Assembly: GCA_032716605.1 (NCBI GenBank)
Contig: CM064519.1
Span: 21,569,297-21,633,296 of the forward strand
Length of the DNA stretch: 64,000 nucleotides
Direction of reading: 5' to 3'
Source of the DNA: Paralithodes platypus
Taxonomy: Eukaryota > Arthropoda > Malacostraca > Decapoda > Lithodidae
The notes under the pieces were generated by a model. The model was not told the origin of the DNA. It did not search any database and saw only the letters and a list, made by a program, of their open reading frames with translations. Shown piece by piece: positions 34,291 through 43,971 of the stretch (its first letter is position 1; each line of letters starts with the position of its first letter). The position numbers and the translations under genes are program-made.

Positions 34291-34925
34291 ATGTCACCAA
34301 TAATAATAATCGTCTGATTACTTATATAGCGCCGTATCTCCTCATTCGAGGATTCACAAGCGCTTGACCTTCTTTAATCAACCAGAGACCATTACCCATC
34401 TCCCTTGCTCAAGGGGAGATGGTAACCGCCGGCGATATGCCAGATATTTTGTTCAACTTGAGCGGGGATTGAATGTGAGTCTGCAGGACAGGAAGCAGAG
34501 ACGCTATCAACTGAGGCAGTTGGATGGCTGGTTAAAGACAACCAGCCAAGAAGGATTACTCAAAAACTATGCTTTTGTGCTGACTCCCTGCCTAGGCAAA
34601 CAAATGGAGCTCACTAAGAGTGCCCCAAATTTAACTGAAGAGTCATCAGGTTTGGAAAGGTGTGCTTGCGACCGAAGCTGCAGCAGCAACTCCCCCATTA
34701 GATTTCATGTCTCCAGTAATACTAAATTGGCATAATTGGTTATGATGGTTTTAATGGTGGTTTTTATGACAGGGGGAGACCTTCATGCAATGACAACTTT
34801 ACTGTAATTGACGTTACTGTTAATGTAATGTTGCTAATATTAGAAAGGCATACTGTACTTAATTATAGTGTATTTGCGGTGATTTTTAGAATAGGTATTG
34901 ACTTCAATGCAATGGCGACTTTACT
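34291..34925. other. Intron sequence, possible dispersed repeat
   Basis: Starts with gattacttatatagcgccg, ending ..caagcgcttgac, a common form for invertebrate dispersed repeats that I cannot classify. The 123-codon ORF (34364-34735) has no recognisable domain and no splice or repeat support. Confidence 0.4.
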
Positions 34926-35294
34926 GTTGTTGTTGTTGTTGTTGGTCCCCAAGCTGCCTGGCCGAACAGCCCCAAGGCCCCGAGTAAGGCCAAGGCCATA
35001 AACGAGCGACCCCACAGAACCCTCCCTGCCGACCACAATAAAGCCTGGGTGACCGAAGCCACTCCATGGCGGGGGGCTGAGAGGGTGCGTAAACGCCCGG
35101 GAAACCAAAGCCCCACCCAGGGCCCTGTGCCCCTCAGCAATTATGAAGAGAAAGTTGAGGGGCAAAGGAATAATGTGACGCTTTAGCTTCCAATCTTGGT
35201 AGATTGGGAGGTCAATCCACGGAAGAGACGCCGTCACTCGAGATCTAGAAAATATATAAGTAAAAGGAACAGTCAGAGTAAGCTATGGGTATGG
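34926..35294 (-). mobile_element. Short non-autonomous LINE derivative (copy 3, 5'-truncated)
   Basis: Minus-strand copy. (GTT)n at 34926-34945 is the 3' tail, followed by the reverse of the ggctgttcggccaggcagctt block. Homology ends at ccatacccatagct, about 45 bp short of the full 5' end. It lies 12 nt from a Toll 5' splice site and on the same strand as the gene. Confidence 0.85.
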
Positions 35295-35307
35295 TTATTA
35301 ACGTTAC

Positions 35308-35589
35308 CTTTAATGTTGATGGTTGCGTTGTTTGAGGAGATGATGTTAATTAGCGAACCGGGGATATCCTTCAAATGATTGCCTGACAAGTCCAGGCACT
35401 TCAGACGAGAAGTAACAAGGGAGGTTTTTGTGGAGGAGGCGGCCTCTTGTTCTTTGACTTGAAGCTGCCGGTGAGTGGGGTGGTGGTAGCTGGAGGTTGT
35501 ACTAGTGGACGTAGACTCTTCTACCTTGACTCTAAGCTCCTCCAGGTTGCATCTCGACAGGTTCAGATATATCAGCTGCCGCACCAGAC
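35308..35589 (-). CDS. Toll exon: LRRs with Ser/Thr-rich insert
   Basis: A 282-nt exon. It opens with an LRR (LIYLNLSRCNLEELRVK), then has an insert of about 35 residues rich in Ser, Thr, His and Gln, then a second LRR (LKCLDLSGNHLKDIPGSL) running toward an LRRCT. The acceptor is ...cctggtcag and the donor is G|gtaacg. Phases are 2 nt in and 1 nt out, matching both neighbours; the codon joined to the next exon is Asp. The low-complexity insert between LRRs is unusual for an LRR solenoid and may be a loop. A short LINE-derived element begins about 12 nt after the donor. Confidence 0.85.
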
Positions 35590-35625
35590 CTGACCAGGAA
35601 AAATGCTAATTGGTTGAGGCATTAA

Positions 35626-35924
35626 CTCTTGGAAGATACGATGAAGCATTTTTTTCTGTTTTATGGCTATAATTAGAAGATTTTATTCATATTAGGAAGG
35701 GTATATGGAAGTTAGAGGGTTAAGTGAGATAATCTTTACCCTTATGATTCCCACAGATCCTTCCTAAATTGTATACAATTGCCTAATGATAGCCAGAATA
35801 AACTGTCAAACTACAGACTACCTCAATAAATCCTTTTAGCTACCATATATCCTTCCTAAGCTTCATAAAGTCATCTTAATGTAGGTGAAATCAAATATAA
35901 AAGATGTCGCCGGTACAGAAGGAG
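35626..35924. mobile_element. TTAA MITE, diverged
   Basis: Between TTAA at 35622-35625 and 35925-35928. The right end (gatgtcgccggtacagaaggag) matches the 31005-31210 family; the left end is eroded. The interior contains inverted ccttcctaa / ttaggaagg blocks. Confidence 0.65.
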
Positions 35925-36055
35925 TTAAGTTATCAAACTAAAAAAACTATATAGACCTTGTTAATTATTATTTTATAGATCTTTATGTTCAGCTGACGGT
36001 AAATTCAATCCATCAGCAGCTCATTTCTCAATACTTACTGGGAAAATATGAAACT

Positions 36056-36250
36056 ACTAGGGCTTTGGGAGGTGTGGTGGAGTGGTCATGCCACTGGACT
36101 GGTAATCCAATGGTCCCGGTTTCGAATCCCGATGTATCAATGGAAAGATATTATTGGAACGGAATTTGTGCTGTACCTAGTATCAGTGCATTACAACAAA
36201 GCCCACCGAAACGCCAAAAAATACCCTCATTGTTCCCTGAATAAATAGCA
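36056..36250 (+). mobile_element. tRNA-derived SINE (Thr-GGT-like head)
   Basis: The stretch tggtggagtggtcatgccac (A box) and ggtttcgaatccc (B box) surround an anticodon-arm-like ctggactggtaatccaatgg, with GGT at the anticodon position. The tRNA acceptor stem is not maintained, and about 110 bp of unrelated sequence follow to a tgaataaatagc end. Hence SINE rather than tRNA gene. Confidence 0.55.
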
Positions 36251-36499
36251 CTGTATTAATATTCCCATATTCAAAAAATGCTACAGGGTGGCAATGCCTA
36301 GTGAGTTCATTGCTATGGACACCATTTAAATATCGTGCCTTCTGTGAGGCCTATCGCACTTTACGGGTTAAGCTTAGGAAGGGAGAGATAGAAAGATGTA
36401 ATTTGTCAGCCTACTGGGCCGGAGCCCTCATAAGGCCGGTGAAGGAAAATATGACGGAAGGGAGTAGAATGCGGTATCTGAAGGACAACAGTCAGATTT

Positions 36500-36780
36500 C
36501 ACAAAATAAATCAAACGCCTTTAACACCCCAGCCACTGGGCCCGACATATGTCGGCTGAGAGAACCATGGCCATCCCTGCGGGGCCCGACATATGTCGGA
36601 AGGGATGTGGAGCACATTATCGGCTCTGAGAGAGAGTCCACGCATTGGGAGGACAATAGGCGGGCTCTGACCGCTCGGCATGGACCGAGTGAGGTAACTG
36701 AGCTCCCCACCACAACATTCCACACCCCTCGCCTCGCGAGACAAGGAAAAAACTTGGGAATTTACCGTATTTTAGGGTTT
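36500..36780. repeat. Repeat with duplicated ccgacatatgtcgg palindrome
   Basis: The block gggcccgacatatgtcgg appears twice, about 55 bp apart; its core is a perfect 14-bp palindrome. The overlapping 177-codon ORF (36301-36834) has no recognisable domain. Confidence 0.6.
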
Positions 36781-37006
36781 TTGCCCTTGTGTTGCGCAAT
36801 TGTTGAAAGAGAACCGGTGATCGTACAAGGATGATTCAGGTGTCATTGGAAAGCTCTATTATCGCCCTTTCACAGATACATTATTGTATTACGCTCTGAC
36901 TCTTGTTTATGCATGAAAAAGAGCATGGAATGAAGCTCGTTTAGGGTAAATATGCCCGCCAGGCAGGTAGTAGAAGCTACAAACATCCCAGTTTGACAGG
37001 GGTTAA

Positions 37007-37427
37007 CCCTTTCGCTGCGGGTGACGTTCTGGAATGTTTTGGCAAGTTACAGCAATTTCCAGGCTTTAAAAGCCTGTAAAAAACATAAAAATTGAGTGTC
37101 AGTGGGCGGGAGCGTGAGGGGCCCACCTCCGACCCTCAGAGCACCGAGCGGCTCACTGAGCTAGGCTGTGTCTCGCGCGGGTCTCTCTCTGTCTCTCTCA
37201 CCAGTGTAGCCAAGCGAGCGAGTGTTACATAATAGCAGGGTTCCCGCGTTTCACTGGCACCACTGCGGTGAACCAGACCACGTACAGGGTCCGTTCTGGT
37301 GTCATTTTGAAGCTATTTTCGCCTAGTTTTCGGCAGAATACACTTCATTTAATGCAGATGCTTGATTTATCATTCAGGAGTGCCTGAATATGCCCTAAAT
37401 AGCCCAAACATAGCCGCAGCCAAAGGG
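37007..37427. mobile_element. TTAA-flanked MITE (CCCTTTSGCTGCGG family), copy 1
   Basis: A 421-bp element between TTAA at 37003-37006 and 37428-37431. Terminal inverted repeats are ccctttcgctgcgg and ccctttggctgcgg (one mismatch in 14). The interior is homologous, in reverse, to the element at 48832-49257. No coding capacity. piggyBac-type by target site and CCC termini (inference). Confidence 0.88.
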
Positions 37428-37599
37428 TTAAGAACTGGCGAATAGGGAAGAAGGTAAACGTTGACGAAATAGCTAAAAGATATTGGATAGAATGGTTACG
37501 TAAATAAAGGTGGTACTGTATATGAAAGACGTCAATCAGATTTCATGAAATAAATTAATCGCTGTCAGGTACTGGCGGATAGGGGAGAAGGTAAACGAA

Positions 37600-38113
37600 G
37601 GGAAACAGCTAAGATAGTGTGGATAGAATCAGTAAGTAATGAAGTCGGCGTTCCCGCTCATACAATGGGTACTCACAGAGAATGTGACGAACCGTGATGT
37701 GGGTTTGGCAACGTCGGCAATATGGTGGAGGGTCCGGAGGCGAAGTCATAAGATGACCATGTGTATACCATGTGTGCCCGATGTGTAAGCGCGTTAAGAC
37801 AACTTGATACCTGCGACATGAGTCAAGTGAGGATGGCCAACGATTAACCATTGTCTGAAGAGAGCGAAGATGATTACTAGTGTCAATAGCTGACCACACC
37901 CTCTGCCAAGCCGCCCATACCCGTTCTCGGAGAATGGGGAAAATGTCTGTGGGGCGCTCGAGGCAAGGTGTCGGCGAGCCTTGACACGCCCGTTTCGTCA
38001 AAGAATCTACTCTCTCATTCCCAGGGATCCTACCATGAGCGGGTATCCAGCAGAATGTAATGAGACGTCCCGACTTAAGGAGATCATGGATATCCCGGAT
38101 AATACTACAAGTC
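37600..38113 (-). mobile_element. LINE fragment with RNase H and CCHC end
   Basis: A minus-strand frame encodes the end of a LINE RNase H (FCWIPAHGRIPGNERVDSLT: the His and Asp positions of that fold) followed by a C-terminal region with YQVVLTRLHIGHTWYTHGHL and the zinc-knuckle-like CRRCQTHITVRHILCEYPLY. RNase H after RT occurs in I/R1/Loa-type LINEs. RT and endonuclease are absent. The frame is open across the whole fragment. Confidence 0.78.
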
Positions 38114-38288
38114 AGATATTCCCTGGGTGCAAAATAAGCTTAGGAAGGACCTCTAGCAATAATAAGGCCTCAAACTATCTCAATGAGCCCTTTTAACTAC
38201 CACAGATCCTTTCAAAGCTGCATAATATTGTCTAAATATAGCCAGAATAAAAAATACGCACATAGCTGGTACTCAAAGGGCTAAAGGG
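38114..38288. mobile_element. Right part of a TTAA MITE
   Basis: Shares aaaataagcttaggaaggac, taaatatagccagaataaaa and ggtactcaaagggctaaaggg with related elements and ends at TTAA (38289-38292), 12 bp from the donor of the Toll exon at 38306. Confidence 0.6.
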
Positions 38289-38305
38289 TTAAAAGGTAAA
38301 CTTAC

Positions 38306-38363
38306 CTTGGTCTAGTGTAATTCTGAAGAGGTCATTTCCTGCTAAGTTGAGATGCGTCAGAGT
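38306..38363 (-). CDS. Toll exon: single LRR
   Basis: A 58-nt exon encoding one leucine-rich repeat of the form LTHLNLAGNDLFRITLDQ. The acceptor is ...cctttgcag and the donor is G|gtaagt. It starts in phase 0 and ends one base into a codon, which the next exon (35589) completes as Gly. It is too short for ORF detection and was found from the LxxLxLxxN signature. A TTAA-flanked MITE ends only 12 bp beyond the donor. This is the most upstream exon I can identify; earlier LRR exons must lie outside the window or be unrecognised. Confidence 0.82.
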
Positions 38364-38655
38364 CTGCAAAGGAACATAAAGCTGGCGTCACACGAGGATT
38401 TTAGCGGCGAATGTGTCGGAGTTACAGTACCAAAGTTATAATATATTCTGAAATAAAGTCTGTTTCAATTTGATCACAACTTTAATTTGAATCTTATTGT
38501 TGATAGTCTTGAATGGTATATACTTCAGGATTAAACATTTAATTGGGTAAAGGATTAAATGAGAAGATTCGATTTTGTTCGGAATATATTCGGCAACTTA
38601 AGGCCACGATTTATGTCATTGAGTGTTTTGTAAATAATTATGTAATCCTGTAAAT

Positions 38656-38666
38656 ATATATATACA

Positions 38667-38718
<52 letters not shown>

Positions 38719-38752
38719 TATATATATATAATAATATATATATATATATATT
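38656..38752. repeat. (TA)n microsatellite
   Basis: Interrupted by tacagtatata units. Confidence 0.95.
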
Positions 38753-39412
38753 TATTGGTGGCTCCTTACGTCAATGACGTAAGAGCCTATGTTAATATGG
38801 CCTCGTTCCGGGCTCCTCTGAGCCCGGGTTAACCTAGATCACGGCGGTCGAGAACCAAGATCATCATAGGGGGTACCCCTTAATCATTCCTACGGTACGT
38901 CATTGGGACGGAGCCACTGAAAAGTAGGAAATAAAAAGAAAGAATTAGCAGTTTGAACACTGAGCCTATGCGCGCTCTGATCTTCCTCTGTTTCCCATGC
39001 ACAGCTAGCCACCTGTCCCCCTCAGGGACTATCTCTCGCCCGCCGTCTAGCCAAGGTAGAATGCGTGTCCTTACCTCATGCTCAGGGTTACATAGCCCCT
39101 CTTGAACGCGTCAGTTTTGGTCCATAGTGAATATTATTGCAGTTGAAACCATATACACATTTAGGAATGTGTTTGTTTGGACCAAAATTCACTTGTAACC
39201 CTGTAAGTAAGGACTTGAGTCTGGGCTGGTCGACGTGCGTGTTATTCAGAGCTATTCAGAGTTATTCAGAGCTATTTCACTCTTCAGAGCCGCGACTTAT
39301 TGTGTTTATTTCTGTATGTCGTATCATACGAACCTCGGCTCTTTAGCGGTAGTGTCTTTTTGTTCTGTGATAGTGTGTTTTAACATTATAGCTCGATAGA
39401 TACTGACTTAAG
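38753..39412. other. Unclassified repeat-like sequence
   Basis: Contains the near-palindrome cttacgtcaatgacgtaag (38766-38784) and three short gagctattca repeats near 39245. Could be a terminal region of the decayed DIRS-like element (inference). No gene recognised. Confidence 0.35.
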
Positions 39413-39651
39413 TGTTGAATTATATGCGAGTGTCATTAGCTTATATCTGTGAGTCTTGACAGACAACCCCCGGTTGTGCCTAAACCAGAGGTTAATTTCT
39501 CATACCACCATAAGTTGGTATTTAGGAAGTGTTGATTTATATACGAGTGTATTTTTTATATACAGTATCTGTAATTCTTAACAGATAACCCCTGGTTGTG
39601 CCCAGACCAGAGGTTATTTTCTCATACCATCGTGAAATTTGTAGTTAGGAA
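39413..39651. repeat. Tandem duplication of about 118 bp
   Basis: Two copies share gttgtgcc..accagaggtta and ttctcatacca (39413-39528 and 39529-39651). Confidence 0.75.
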
Positions 39652-40029
39652 CAAATTTCCTAAGCCCAATTTCAAAAACTTTTAACATACGTTTATTTCA
39701 ATGCTTCACACCACATTAAAACTACAATACTTTCAATATTAACTGCCAAGTTTTCTTTATCAAAAGCGAATACATATCGCTTTAAGAGTGAACATTCACG
39801 GGTGCCCATCTTATATTGGCCTTCATTTTAGATGATTTTTTTCTCATTAGAACCAGCAAGACTACAGCTGATAGTCTCATCTTTGTGTAAGAATATCCAT
39901 TTACAACTTTTCATTATTAACCTACTGTGTACTCATCTAGGCACCCGTGTATCATTATTTCCAAAGGGTATCAGTGGACCTGCAGCCAACAGATACCCAT
40001 AATAATATCATATTGGAATATCCACCTAA

Positions 40030-40670
40030 CCAAATCCCCAGGTACCCCAGGCCCTATCTCAATAGGCCCGGATACCAGGACTGCCAGTTATGGTGACTGT
40101 CCCGGATCCCAAATGGGCGGATAATATCATAACAACATACATCCTCAAGCCCCCCATTTCCCTATGTATCAAGGCCCGGGTACCAGGAGTGCCGGGTAAG
40201 GAGGCACTCCCGAGTACCCAAATAGGCGGGGGATATTATAGTACCATACACTTCCAAGTCCCCGGGTGCTCTAGGCCTTATCTCAATAAGTCCCGGGTAC
40301 CAAGGCCCGGATACCAGGACGGCCACGTATGGTGACAGTCCCAGGTACCCAGATGGGCGGATAATATAATACCATACATCCTCTAGTCCCCGGTTTCCCT
40401 AGGCCTTATCTCAATAAGGCCCGGGTACCAAGGCCCGGGTACCATGACTGCCGGGTATGGAGGCACTCCCGAGTACCCAAATAGGCGGGTGACATTGTAG
40501 TACCATACACTCCCAAATACCATACACTCTCAAGTCCCCGGGTGCCCTAGGCCTTATCTCAATAAGGCTCAGACACCAAGGCCCTGGTACCAGGGCTGCC
40601 GGGTATGGAGACAGTCCAGGGTACCCACACGGGCGGGTGAGACAATAATACCATACAAACATAAAGTCAA
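40030..40670. repeat. Minisatellite, five units of 110-150 bp
   Basis: Each unit has aaggcccgggtaccaggactgccgggtatgg, (a)gtacccaaataggcgg and taccatacac...caagtcccc in diverged form. GC-rich with KpnI-like ggtacc cores. ORFs in it are artefacts. Confidence 0.88.
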
Positions 40671-40920
40671 ACCCGAGTACATACAGACTACGGCCATCTA
40701 CCCAAGCATTATAATACCGAGTGGTATTATAACACAATGCAACCGGGTCGTAACATAATACCATAAAATCGGCCGTGCCCCAGTAAGCCAGTTTACCAAG
40801 TACAGTGGGCGGGTGCCCAACCCCGAAAGGGGTTGAAATAGGGGAGCTATCCCCCCGCCAAAGGCGGCTTTCTAGGGCCTTTCCTAGCTGTTGCTGAGAG
40901 GATTGGGTTCTAGTCATGTG
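40671..40920. other. Unclassified sequence
   Basis: Continues the composition of the minisatellite; a small inverted repeat aaccccgaaaggggtt occurs at about 40830. No gene. Confidence 0.4.
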
Positions 40921-41341
40921 GTGATGGGCTAGTGACCGCTAGTCTATCAGAGTGAGAACTGAGCGATCTCTGCCATACCCATAGCTTACTCTGACTGTTC
41001 CTTATACTTATATATTTTCTAGATCTCAAGTGACGGCGTCTCTTCCGTGGATTGACCTCCCAATCTACCAAGATTGGAAGCCAAAGCGTCACATTTTTCC
41101 TTTGGCCCTCAACTTTCTCCTCATAATTGCTGAGGGGCACAGGGCCCTGGGCGGGGCTTTGGTTTCCCGGGCGATTCCTCACCCTCCCCAGCTCCCCGCC
41201 ATGGAGTGGCTTCGGTCACCCAGGCTCTATTGTGGTCGGCAGGGAGGGTTCTGTGGGGGCGCTCGGTTATGGCCTTGGCCTTGCTCAGGGCCTTGGGGCT
41301 GTTCGGCCAGGCAGCTTTGGGAACAGCAACAACAACAACAA
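40921..41341 (+). mobile_element. Short non-autonomous LINE derivative (copy 4)
   Basis: Same family as 14414-14811, about 95% alike by eye, with an extra agtgaccgct near the start. Ends in (AAC)n. No convincing target-site duplication seen. Confidence 0.85.
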
Positions 41342-42756
41342 CCAAGTACAGTACTCTAACGACTGCCAAGACGACAGCACATATTACTTTACCGAGTACT
41401 CTGACGACTGTCAAGACGACAGCATAGACCACAACAAAATTCTTTTGAAAGTCTCGGTTACTCTAAGCTTAGCCTAAACAAAAAAATTTCCACCGGGTAC
41501 CCTAAGCGGACCCAAACTTTAATGCAAAAACCAAACCAAGTCCCAATATAAAAATTAATCAGATATTATTACCGGGTACTCTAGGTTAGGTCAGACTTTA
41601 ATAAAGAAGTCAGACCCTGTTAACTAATAGTTAACATAACTAACTGAATTAAGATAAGTGCGAGAGCTTAAATAAGTAAGTTTTCTAATCAGTTTAATTT
41701 AAAAAAAAAAAAAAAACATTTGTGTATCAATCCAGAATGCCTATATTCCCGGGTGACATCATACCGCCACCACCATAAGGGTGCCAGGTGATTCAAGGCT
41801 GTGCCATACTGGGACAAGAACAATACCAGGTCCCAGTAAGAGAAACAAATATTATTTTACCCAGTACCCTAAACTTTGTCATACTTTAAGAAAAACAAAC
41901 CAGGGTTCCAAGAAAGGAATCAAATGGAAATTCTTGCCGGTTACTCTAGGCTTGGTCATACTTATTATAATTTTATTTAAAATAAACAATACAAGGCTAG
42001 TGCCCATTTTTTGCCCAAATGAAGTAGGCCCAAATAAGCCCTGTTGTCATCTCACTATGCAACATTACCTCCGTGGTATGATTCACAGGCTATTCTCTGG
42101 GAACTATGTTCCCAGAGAAGAATCTGGACAACAATGAGAACGTCCCCTCCCAGCCAAAGGATAACCACAGCAGCAACGGAACAGCATTCCAGTTTACAAG
42201 GCCATGGTAGACATGACCACCTCACCTGCTGCTCCCTTCATTCGGCTAAATAACCGATATCTCTAAAGTGAGTTCACTGGGCAAAAATCTAGACATTTCC
42301 AAGTCACCTACGAAGTGTATTCTCACTAATTACATATTTTAACTAAGTTCCAGGAAACAAGTACAAGTTTCCTTTCCCTTCCTAAAAAGGCTACACTTGC
42401 CTAACAAATTTCCGGGTAATTATATCCAGTTATACCGAATAGTAATTCACTAGGCTACTTCTTACATAAAAGACAACGGGAGTCTGATTAAAATAAACGG
42501 GACATGACTAGACCCTATTTTACCAAAACCTAAGTAGACCTAATAATTCCGGTATCAATTCCACTATACAACACTGACTCCTTGTTATAATCTCCAGGCT
42601 CAAGGAGCGACAACACTACCGGAGAAGAATCTTTTCAACAAGTAAAACATCCCCTCCCGCTCCAAGTGACAACCACTGGAGTATCCTAACACCTTATATG
42701 TTAAGGTGAGTTCATTTGACAAATTACTAGACGTTTCCGGTTCACCGGCTAAGTGT
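41342..42756. other. Decayed direct-repeat region (host of the 2A LINE)
   Basis: Begins with two 45-bp copies of a cgactg(c/t)caagacgacagca unit. Blocks such as taccgggtac(t/c)cta and ggtcatacttta recur, and 42100-42330 resembles 42620-42756 (agaagaatct, catcccctcccgc, aagtgtattctcact). Possibly an old element with internal repeats. No protein recognised. Confidence 0.4.
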
Positions 42757-42795
42757 ACCTTCACTATTCGGTCCTGATGTGGCGGCGTCTACGTC

Positions 42796-43971
42796 GTGGG
42801 ACCACCTCCCGGAGCTGCCAACCGCGGATGGCTGCTGACCCTCTACGGCCGGAGACAAGATCAATCGACCAGTGGAGGACAACCGGATGCCGGCCGCGGG
42901 GAGCAGTTTCGGGAGCCAAACCGTCACAACTATCCCCTGCCCCCCTCCCCTGGGGGCACGGGTCCTTGGAGTGGCTTCGGTCGCGCCGGGAATTTCCACA
43001 CCTCTCACACCACACACACACATCACACAGTTTTTCCTACACCGAGAAATGACTCTCCGGCTGTCATTTCTCGAAGACTTCTTCTAGCCGGAGACATTGA
43101 GAGCAACCCAGGACCCACGTACACATACATATGTCCAACTTGCTCAAAACCCATCACTTCGAGCCGCCACACTAAGGGTTCAGTTCTCTGCAATTCATGC
43201 AGGAACTGGACCCACTTCACCTGTACAACACTTGCCTCCAAGAAACACTACACAAACACCTGGACCTGTTCCTCATGCCCCTCCCTCTCCCAGTCAAATC
43301 CCTCGCCTAAAACCCGTCCACCTCTCCTCCCCAACCCACCTAGCCTTCCCATATCATCCACTCCCCCCCCTAAAACCCGTCCACCTCTCCTCCCTAACCC
43401 ACCTAACCTTCCCATACCATCCACATCCTCAACTCAACACACCACACCCCATCCTAATCCATTCCAACCCCCATCTCCTGCTCCCCAATCCCCACCCCCA
43501 CCTCACCCATCCCAACCTCCAGCCCCTCCCTCATCCCCACCCTCACCCCCACCCCATCCTCGTGCAGCAGCACCCAACATACATCGTGCACATAACATTA
43601 ACATTCTCCAATTGAACATAGATGGCATTAACACAAAGAAACACGAACTCTCACACTTCATCAAACAACACAACATACACATTGCCATCTTGCAAGAAAC
43701 AAAACTCCGCACATCACAAAAAACACCCACATTTCATAATTTCACCACCATCAGACAAGACCGGGCCGTCGGCGGGGGCGGTGGACTCATCACCCTGGTA
43801 CACAATGAAATATCATACATAGTAACCAGTGTACAAACCAAATCCCTCCTCCCCCCAAATGATAACACAACAGAAATACAATCAATTAAAATATGCACTG
43901 GCAACAAATCCAACATAAACCATCAAAAACACATACATCCCTCCCCAAACATCCCCTACAGTACCAAATGA
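42796..43971 (+). CDS. LINE protein, N-terminal part: 2A, PHD finger, endonuclease start
   Basis: 391 codons to a frameshift-created stop. Residues 95-107 are LLLAGDIESNPGP, with the D-x-E-x-N-P-G-P consensus of 2A ribosome-skipping peptides (codons at 43090-43116). The chain would break between the last Gly and Pro and leave the preceding segment as a separate short protein. Residues 112-165 form a C4HC3-type finger (ICPTC, VLCNSCRNWTHFTC, WTCSSC). A Pro-rich stretch of about 90 residues follows. Then comes the start of the exonuclease-endonuclease-phosphatase fold (NINILQLNIDGINTKKHEL, IAILQETKL). The frame should continue one base out of register from about 43917. Confidence 0.85.
   Translation: MGPPPGAANRGWLLTLYGRRQDQSTSGGQPDAGRGEQFREPNRHNYPLPPSPGGTGPWSGFGRAGNFHTSHTTHTHHTVFPTPRNDSPAVISRRLLLAGDIESNPGPTYTYICPTCSKPITSSRHTKGSVLCNSCRNWTHFTCTTLASKKHYTNTWTCSSCPSLSQSNPSPKTRPPLLPNPPSLPISSTPPPKTRPPLLPNPPNLPIPSTSSTQHTTPHPNPFQPPSPAPQSPPPPHPSQPPAPPSSPPSPPPHPRAAAPNIHRAHNINILQLNIDGINTKKHELSHFIKQHNIHIAILQETKLRTSQKTPTFHNFTTIRQDRAVGGGGGLITLVHNEISYIVTSVQTKSLLPPNDNTTEIQSIKICTGNKSNINHQKHIHPSPNIPYSTK

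Noticed and set aside
34364..34735. 123-codon ORF in a Toll intron
   Set aside because: No LRR or other motif, starts in a dispersed repeat and the phase does not fit neighbouring exons.
36301..36834. 177-codon ORF
   Set aside because: No domain, overlaps duplicated palindromic repeats and has no splice or codon support.
43097..43615. 172-codon Pro/His-rich ORF overlapping the 2A LINE
   Set aside because: Shadow frame of the Pro-rich linker; the true frame is fixed by the PHD finger and endonuclease motifs.
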